Shown here: positions 57,700 to 64,000 of the stretch, piece after piece
Layout of the letters: every line of letters starts with the position of its first letter
Position numbering within the stretch: position 1 is the first letter of the stretch
NCBI GenBank assembly: GCA_030549775.1
Contig: CM060171.1
Coordinates: 6,843,265 to 6,907,264 of the forward strand
Length of the DNA: 64,000 bases
Direction: 5' to 3'
Source of the DNA: Tamarix chinensis
Taxonomy: Eukaryota; Streptophyta; Magnoliopsida; Caryophyllales; Tamaricaceae
The notes under the pieces: generated by a model
The model's database searches: none
What the model was told of the DNA's origin: nothing
Seen by the model: only the letters and a program-made list of their open reading frames with translations
Made by a program: the position numbers and the translations under genes

Positions 57700-59216
57700 G
57701 AAAGGGTGTATTACTTTTAGTCAACAGGTTGTGAGTATAATATATACTACTTGAAAGAAAGAAGACACTTCTCCAACCTCTTTACATTCATACTTATAAA
57801 ATGAAATTTATTACATTATCAATCATTGTGCCCTACATTTTATAGATAAGGTAAATAGTTAGTTTATCGACATCACACTCTCTAATCACATGGTAAATAT
57901 ATCGTGTAAAATCAAAAATATAATCAACATTCTCCCACCTTAAATCATCAAGAAATTTTTCCTTCACAAACCTTACTTTTTCAATATTATTAGCTTTATA
58001 AGAAAACCATTATTCATTTATCACCATAGCTTGAATACTATATTTTATAAGCTTCATTCTCTTCAATGTAACAACAACTTGAGGAAAATTAAATAGCAAC
58101 TGCAAGAAACTTTAGAGAAGCAAACCTATTGAACATAGCCAATCTCATAGAATGTATCATTATAAAATTATTGATTTGAATAGCATGTCCATAGATCTCA
58201 GTTATCCAATGACAATCCTCATATGTCTCAACATTATTGTTCACATTTCTTACGGCACAAATATTTTTAAACCAAGATTAAGGGCATGAATAACACATGA
58301 AGTCCAATGAATATGAGGATAAATTTATTTAATGATCTCACCGACTGCTTTACAATTTGAGGCATTATCAGTGATAACTTGTACAACATTCTGATAAATC
58401 AATGACTTATTTCAACAGTTTGGAAATAAAGTATTTGTATTTAATCTCACCTAAAGCATCAACTACCTTTAAAAACATAGGACCTGCATCACATATTGCA
58501 ATAAAATTTATTAATGGTCTTCTTTGTACGTCACTCCAACTATAAGATATAATAGTAACACCCTTTTCCCTCCATGTCTTTCTTATTAGTTCCAATAATT
58601 TCTCTATGTTTGATTTTTCTTATTGGAGTAGCATTGTTCTCAGACAATTATAACCCGGTAAACCATAACCAGGTAAGCTATAGCTAGCAGCAAAAGCAAA
58701 ATCTTCCTTAAAAAAAGGATTTCTTGCCAAATTAAATGGAATATCGCGGGTGTAAAATATTCTAGCAATCAATGCATCTAATTGAGAGCGCAATTGATTA
58801 TTAAAAGCTTTCTCTATAGGATTTATATCACTTACTCGTCTCTTCTTCAATAAAGACATATCCATTCTCGAATCAGACATGCTTGAATTAAGTAAAGGCA
58901 CATTCTTTGGTAATATCTCTTCAACTCTTTTCAAAACTTCATTTTCTAAATTTACCATTTCAAGCTTGTCCTCCATCCTCACTTTCTTACAAGTTGTAAT
59001 TCCTTTACTATGAATATTAAACAAATGAGCTCCCACACCTGTATGTCTTCCTTACTTTGTTTGATTACAAAAATTACACGTCTACAAAATAGTTCCTCCT
59101 CCACTAGTTTTATCACCTTTAGTAACATAATTTCAAAGAGGATTATTGTTTACGTCCGTAGAAGATCCAATAGCACTCATAGAACCCATATTACTATTAC
59201 TACCACTAGAAGTCAT
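57700..59216 (-). pseudogene. hAT-family transposase pseudogene (BED finger + DUF659)
   Basis: On the minus strand, from a possible ATG at 59216, the frame reads MTSSGSNSNMGSMSAIGSST, a stop, then TSGGG, a stop, TCNFCNQTK, a stop, GRHTGVGAHLFNIHSKGI, a BED zinc finger (Cys-x2-Cys...His-x4-His). KKRRVSDINPIEKAFNNQLR and ARIFYTRDIPFNLARNPFF follow. Then comes ELIRKTWREKGVTIISYSWS with QRRPLINFIA and GPMFLKVVDA, the DUF659 region, and VVQVITDNASNCKAVGEIIK, YPHIHWTSCVIHALNL. A weaker ENVDYIFDFTRYIYHVIREC lies near 57.95 kb. Many stops show it is dead. The order is that of plant hAT transposases. Confidence 0.85.
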
Positions 59217-59299
59217 AATATAATCACAATGCCATGGGCCCACAACGCAACACAACACTAATAATAGAAATCACTGTAAGTAATACATAACGAATGATC

Positions 59300-59930
59300 A
59301 ATGACTCTAATTCAATCACAACAACAACACAAACCGAAATCATAATCTACAATCACAACACAACAACAACAACAATCAAAATTAGTAATCACAACACAGC
59401 AACAATAACAACACAACAACAACAACAAAAATTAACAATCACAACACAAACCAAAATCAACATTCATAACACAACAACAACAACAACACAACCCGAAATC
59501 ATAATCAACTATCACAACACAACAAAACCAACCGAAATCGATAATCACAACACAACAACACTGAAAACACAACAAAAACAACAACCAAAGTTAACAATCA
59601 CTACAAAACAACAATAACAACACACTCTAAAATTAGTATTCCCAACACAACAACAACACCACAAACCAAAATCATAATCAACTATCACAACACAACAAAA
59701 ATATCTGAAATCAGTAATCACAACACAACAACACAACAACAACAACCAAAATTAACAATCACAACACAACACCACCAACCCAAATTAGCAATGACAATTC
59801 ATAGCAAACAACAACCAAAAATCAACAGAAATAACAACCAACAACAATAATAACAACCTGCAATAACAAATCAACAATAATAACTAGACACAACCAACAA
59901 CAATGGCTTATTTCAATTTATAATATTACA
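59300..59930. repeat. ACA/CAA low-complexity tract
   Basis: More than 600 bases consist mostly of AACAAC and CACAAC words, with a recurrent longer unit AATCACAACACAACAACAAC separated by AAATTA or GAAATCA. Frames on both strands are composition artefacts. It lies upstream of the hAT coding relic and may belong to its leader. Confidence 0.8.
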
Positions 59931-61159
59931 ACCCAAAACAACCAACAAATGGAGTGGAAGAGAAAGCCTTGCAGTGGTTGTGGGAGCAACAAATTTACAG
60001 CATTGCAGATTGGAGTAGCTACGGCGTAGCAAAGTCGAGCAGTAGAGGCGGAGTAGTGGAATGGCCAGCCGAATCAAAAATGGAGCAATGATTCCAAACC
60101 TTAACTCCGTCCTTCAAGATAAATTGGAAAATTTAGAGTTGTCGATGAAAATGGAAGAATGTCGATGGATCGTCCGTGGACAGTGTTAGATCTGGAGGGA
60201 GAATGTTGTTGCTGCTACGATTCGTTTGGACTGAAGCTAGTAGTAACCGACAGGTCAAAGAGAAAACGGTCGACTGGAAGTGTGGAAGGGCGAGGGAATA
60301 GGAGAAGGGGTTGCAAATGACTGAAAGCCTCTAAAATGACGTCGTTTTGGAGAAATTTTTTTAAAAAAAAAAATTGCGTCCCATCTCACTTTTTGTCCCC
60401 AAAAACGTTCCGAGGACGTAAAACAGGACCACTTCAGCGTCCCCGTGCTTCACTGGGATCAATTAGTGTTAATGTATTTTGACTCTACTAATGATTCATT
60501 GTTATTTTAATTAATATAAATAAAGAGTTTGTTTGTGAGATTATATAACTTTTTACTTAAATCTTATAACATTTTTTAAGATGCTTATAAAATAAATTGA
60601 ATGTTGTTGTACAAATTTTGATACCATAATATCTAAGGATTACATTACTCTAATATATGTGTTTACTTTTTTTTCTATCATGAATATTTACATGTCACTC
60701 ATGTACTTAATTTTAATTGATATAGTTTTGTCATTAAAATTCAGATGAGTTACATACAAGATAAAACAAAGGGTAATCATATTATTGCTTCCTCACAGCA
60801 TCATAGAAATAATACAGAATAACTTGTTTTGATGTTTCATTTGAGAAGTGTTGGAAAAAAATCTTATCAGATGACTATGATGAGGTAAAAAAAATTTCCA
60901 ACTAAAATCAAAAGAAGCTACAAACCAACAAGAATATGAAGAAGCTCTCGAACAACCAAAGTCTAGTTATCAAGCTCCTACCATTTAAACATTTGTGGAC
61001 TATGCAGGTCGCCCATTATTTATGGTCAATGTAAGCATTTTGGGGTACGAAGGTTTTTCATTATATACGCAATATGTAGATTTTTTATATCATCGACACC
61101 AACTCACATGGGTGTATCATCATCCTCAACCCACACAACCATTGTAGGTGGTTTTAGGT
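59931..61159. other. 5' side of hAT relic and AT-rich DNA
   Basis: Positions 60330-60470 contain AAAATGACGTCGTTTTGG and GGGGACAAAAAGTGAGATGGG (in reverse), which look like terminal sequence of the hAT element. The terminus itself was not fixed. From 60480 to 61159 it is AT-rich and unrecognised. Confidence 0.4.
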
Positions 61160-62095
61160 TATAATTGGATTTTCCAGCATCATTTAATCACATGATTGAT
61201 CGACCATCCTCCTTGACATATGTATGTTATGATGATGATGATAGAGATGATTATGGTGATAAGGATGAGAGTGGTGCTAGTGAAGACGAACAAGGTATAC
61301 TATTAAATAATGAACGGTACTTACATAGGTCGTGTCTCAAAGGTCCAATGATATCTGATTTGATCATAAACTCGGACAATTACATCACTTTATATTTATG
61401 GTTTGGGAAGCCAAGTTTAGCACATTATAACTCTATTTATTACTTCCTATGTAAACTATCATATAATCATTACATTTATTTCTTTTATTATTTAAGACCA
61501 TGGTTGTTTGAATATCTACGCTAGACATGAGATGTTAAAAACTTTTCTTTGAAGCATTAATCAATGAATGATCGCTCTCATATGTAAAACTAGATTGACA
61601 CACCTTCTAATCTACACATTTGAGCAAGCCAACATGTTTATATCAGCCTTTATAGAGAGATGTTAGCCAAAGACCAATAACTTTCATATGTCATGGGACG
61701 AGATAACGATCACCCTTTTAGATGTACATTATATACTAAGGTTACGACTTGGTAGTCATCCGTTACATTTAGATATGATAGCCGACGCACGTGGCCATCT
61801 AATTAGTGTATTAAGTACTTTGATTGGTATGGAAGATGAGCAAGTGAATGAAGTGACTCAAAAGAGGTGACTTCTATTTAAATGTCTTCAAGATGTTTGT
61901 CAATCATATTGGTTAGGGAATGAGGCAAAAGCAATTATGTACCTATTATGGTTGATCAATCTATCATTATTCGTTTATAAGTCAGTTAATAAAATCAATA
62001 TGTACTATCTCCTTTTTCTCCATGATATTAGTCATGTTAAAGGTTATATATGGGGTGGGTTCATACTTGTTTTTCTATACAGACAGCTTGGTATG
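61160..62095 (+). pseudogene. Plant mobile domain (PMD) pseudogene
   Basis: Plus-strand pieces match the plant mobile domain (MAIN-like/PMD) family. SAFIERC, stop, PKTNNFHMSWDEITITLLDV and HYILRLRLGSHPLHLD (61635-61770) correspond to the family's ERWRPET.TFH.P.GE.TITL.DV text. FVYKSVNKINMYYLLFLHDI with HVKGYIWGGFILVFLYRQLG (61970-62090) corresponds to the later YLLL..YAWGAA.LA.LYRQL motif. Several stops and a frame shift separate them. An acidic frame at 61165-61524 (DDDDRDD) may be an upstream part but is not recognised. PMD genes are often carried by mobile elements and also occur as host silencing factors. Confidence 0.72.
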
Positions 62096-62099
62096 ATAT

Positions 62100-62345
62100 C
62101 ACTACAAAATATATGACTTGTGCCAACAGTAATTTAGTCACAGATTTTTTTTTGTTAGCAAAAGTTACTAATACCAATAGATATATTTTTGTGGGCAACA
62201 AAGAAAGTTTTCCCTGCAGAAATTTTTTATCTGTTGGTAATAGTATGTTATGCCAACAGATCTTTTGCCTACTTTTATATCTGTGGGTATTAGTAGTATT
62301 ATGACAAAAAAACTAATACCCACTCATATATCTGTTGGTATTAGT
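62100..62345. mobile_element. CACTA-type terminus with sub-terminal repeats and hairpin
   Basis: CACTACAAAATATATGAC starts at 62100, the mark of CACTA transposon ends. It is followed by repeated ATCTGTTGGTAATAGTA-like units in both orientations. Arms GTGGGTATTAGT (62283-62294) and ACTAATACCCAC (62312-62323) form a 12-bp hairpin. The opposite TAGTG end was not found in the next 300 bases. Confidence 0.6.
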
Positions 62346-62642
62346 ATATAAGGAAGATAAATGTTTTAACTATTGTTATATCCCATGGTACAACACATTC
62401 ATTCCTCTTATACTTGAAATACTTCTCTTATTATCATAATTACCAATTTTATATGAAATACTAATAATATAATATATAACAAAATTTATAATTAACATTA
62501 TAGTCATTGTTATTAATTAATATTATAATTAACTATGATAATTAAAATAATAAAAAATTATTCTTAAAATAATAAAAATTATAATCAAAGCAATAATCAA
62601 TCAAGTCGCGCTTCGAATGACCTATAAGACGGGGTGTCACTG
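62346..62642. other. AT-rich DNA, no gene
   Basis: Nothing recognised; mostly AATAAT words between the CACTA end and the right-hand LTR. Confidence 0.5.
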
Positions 62643-64000
62643 TGTAACACCCCCAAAATTCACTACTGAAAAATTTCGTTTTATTAAAAGATAATTGCAG
62701 AAGCAGATAAATAAAACGTGAACTTTGGGAGTATTACCGCCACACTTAGTACCAGACCGGTTCACTCATACCGTACCAGTACCAAGTGCTAAGGCTAAGA
62801 AAATGAAATACAGCTTGAAAGAAATTCAACACACACAAATCAGAGTAGCGCATCAAATCGTTTACAAGAATAAAATCCACCAACGGTGGTTACAGTAACA
62901 CATAACATTAAAACCAGGAACTTAAAGAGAAAGAGAAAACCCTAACGATACCAGATAACTCCTTACTCTCTTTTCCGTAGCTCACTTGAGTAGCACCTGA
63001 AAATACCTGCAAGGGCACTGCCCATTGAATAGGCAGGGGGCCCCCTTCAGTACTACGGTACTGAGTAACCCTTTAATACCACACTTAAAGACAGGCCCGC
63101 ATACGGCACATAATGCAAGCTACACACATAAATAATGAGAGGTGCACACATAACAATAACATGCATAATAATTCATAAATCACGATCGATACTTTGGGCC
63201 TTAAGCCATGTCATAGTGTAAGATCAATACATTCGGGCCTTAAGCCATTATTCCATCATCATTCAATCAATATCATATTTTATATCCATGTGAGTGCGAG
63301 AACCCCACTATTATAGCCGGTGGACCGGAAGTCAACACACAGGGCAGAACGCCTCTGACCACTATTATTGCCGTGGACCGGAGGTAAAACACACAGGGCA
63401 GAACGCACCTGACCACTATTATTTGCCGGTGGACCGGTCTGGCCCGACTCACATGGTGTTCCACTATAAGTGATTAGTATTTTTCCATAACCTTATTCAC
63501 ATACATAATTGATTTTATTGAGCTCGGGACCCCCACTATTTTAGCCAGTGGACCGGAATATATATAAAATCATCATCCAGGGCACAACGCTCCTGACCAC
63601 TATTATAACCGGTGGACCGGTACTCATAATCACATACCAGGGCAACACGCTCCTGGACCACTATTATATCCGGTGGACCGGTACTCAATATCACATACCA
63701 GGGCAACACGCTCCTGGACCACTATTATAACCGGTGGACCGGTACTCAATATCATAATCATCTGGGCCCGGCTCATTAATATTCCACTTTCAATAATAGT
63801 ATCTTTCCTTTCTTTAATCAGCACATCAATCATATTTATTTGCCTCGAATGGGAGATCAATAACCCGGGACACAAAGGTACACCGGTCGTACCGGTGCAT
63901 ATCAGCTACTCAGTACCCTTCAATCACGAACCCAAGGACGCAAAGGTACCCTGGTCGTACTGGTGCATACAGCTAACTCAGTACCCTACCAACAAGGACA
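62643..64000 (-). repeat. Minus-strand LTR (family A), runs off the window
   Basis: It starts TGTAACACCCCCAAAATT on the plus strand, the reverse of the family end, and is collinear in reverse with the LTR end at 1-609, including ATTGAATAGGCAGGG and TTCAGTACTACGGTACTGAG. It contains the tandem arrays at 63305-63745 and 63866-63990. No primer-binding site is seen on the low side, so it is a solo or a 3' LTR. Confidence 0.75.
63305..63745 (-). repeat. GTGGACCGG tandem array, seven units
   Basis: The phrase CCACTATTATA.CCGGTGGACCGG begins at 63305, 63359, 63413, 63533, 63597, 63658 and 63719. Periods are 54, 54, 120, 64, 61 and 61, so there are two unit classes, and a diverged unit fills the gap. 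Most copies are followed by CAGGGCA.ACGC.CCTG. A second, 72-bp duplication (GGTAC.C.GGTCGTAC.GGTGCATA) lies at about 63866-63990. Confidence 0.85.

Noticed and set aside
59294..59617. 107-codon frame rich in Thr, Asn, Ile
   Set aside because: Translation of the ACA/CAA low-complexity tract, not a gene.
1..64000. CRISPR arrays, operons, prophage or bacterial defence systems
   Set aside because: The window is plant nuclear DNA with spliced genes and plant transposons. The tandem arrays present lack CRISPR spacing and cas genes.

Overview
The window is nuclear DNA of a flowering plant, almost certainly a dicot. It is AT-rich, has plant-type GT-AG introns, carries a plant-specific RAV (AP2+B3) transcription factor, and is full of plant LTR retrotransposons, MITEs and transposase relics. 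No CRISPR, operon, rRNA or tRNA gene was recognised. Nothing in the sequence lets me name the species.

Only two host genes are convincing, both on the minus strand. (1) An intronless RAV-type transcription factor at 20665-21735. (2) A mitochondrial substrate carrier gene of eight exons that I assembled by hand from 52182 (ATG) down to 23733 (stop). It spans 28.4 kb for 894 coding bases (297 aa). Its exons are 52068-52182, 40615-40676, 40296-40532, 40041-40205, 39869-39915, 39172-39304, 35813-35850 and 23733-23829. All splice phases fit and all three carrier repeats are present. Three introns are swollen by transposons: intron 1 (11.4 kb), intron 6 (3.3 kb) and intron 7 (12.0 kb).

Layout. 1-8.5 kb: long LTRs of one family in both orientations, with a 669-bp hAT-type MITE. 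8.5-14.5 kb: AT-rich relics and a degenerate satellite-like array (11.5-12.95 kb). 14.5-18.3 kb: a 3.8-kb LTR holding a 410-bp hAT-type MITE with a perfect 8-bp target duplication. 18.3-20.6 kb: tandem repeats and MITE relics. 20.6-23.7 kb: RAV gene, its promoter and a Tourist-like MITE. 23.7-52.2 kb: the carrier gene. Intron 7 holds a broken Ty1/copia element that is split by a long inverted-repeat transposon carrying a BED-finger fragment, itself split by another LTR. Intron 6 holds an AT trinucleotide desert with a Stowaway-like MITE. Intron 1 holds a gag-only Ty3-type element with both LTRs, an inverted related LTR and the 3' end of a second Ty3 element. 52.2-64 kb: carrier promoter, an inverted copy of a MITE found in intron 7, a complete 3.26-kb solo LTR with target duplication TTCAC, a dead hAT transposase (BED + DUF659), a plant-mobile-domain pseudogene next to a CACTA terminus, and a minus-strand LTR with a GTGGACCGG tandem array.

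The genes do not form a pathway. The RAV protein would act in the nucleus as a DNA-binding repressor and the carrier in the mitochondrial inner membrane. I did not find a new multi-gene system. The most notable observation is the carrier gene stretched by nested transposons, with a 38-bp exon isolated between introns of 3.3 and 12 kb.
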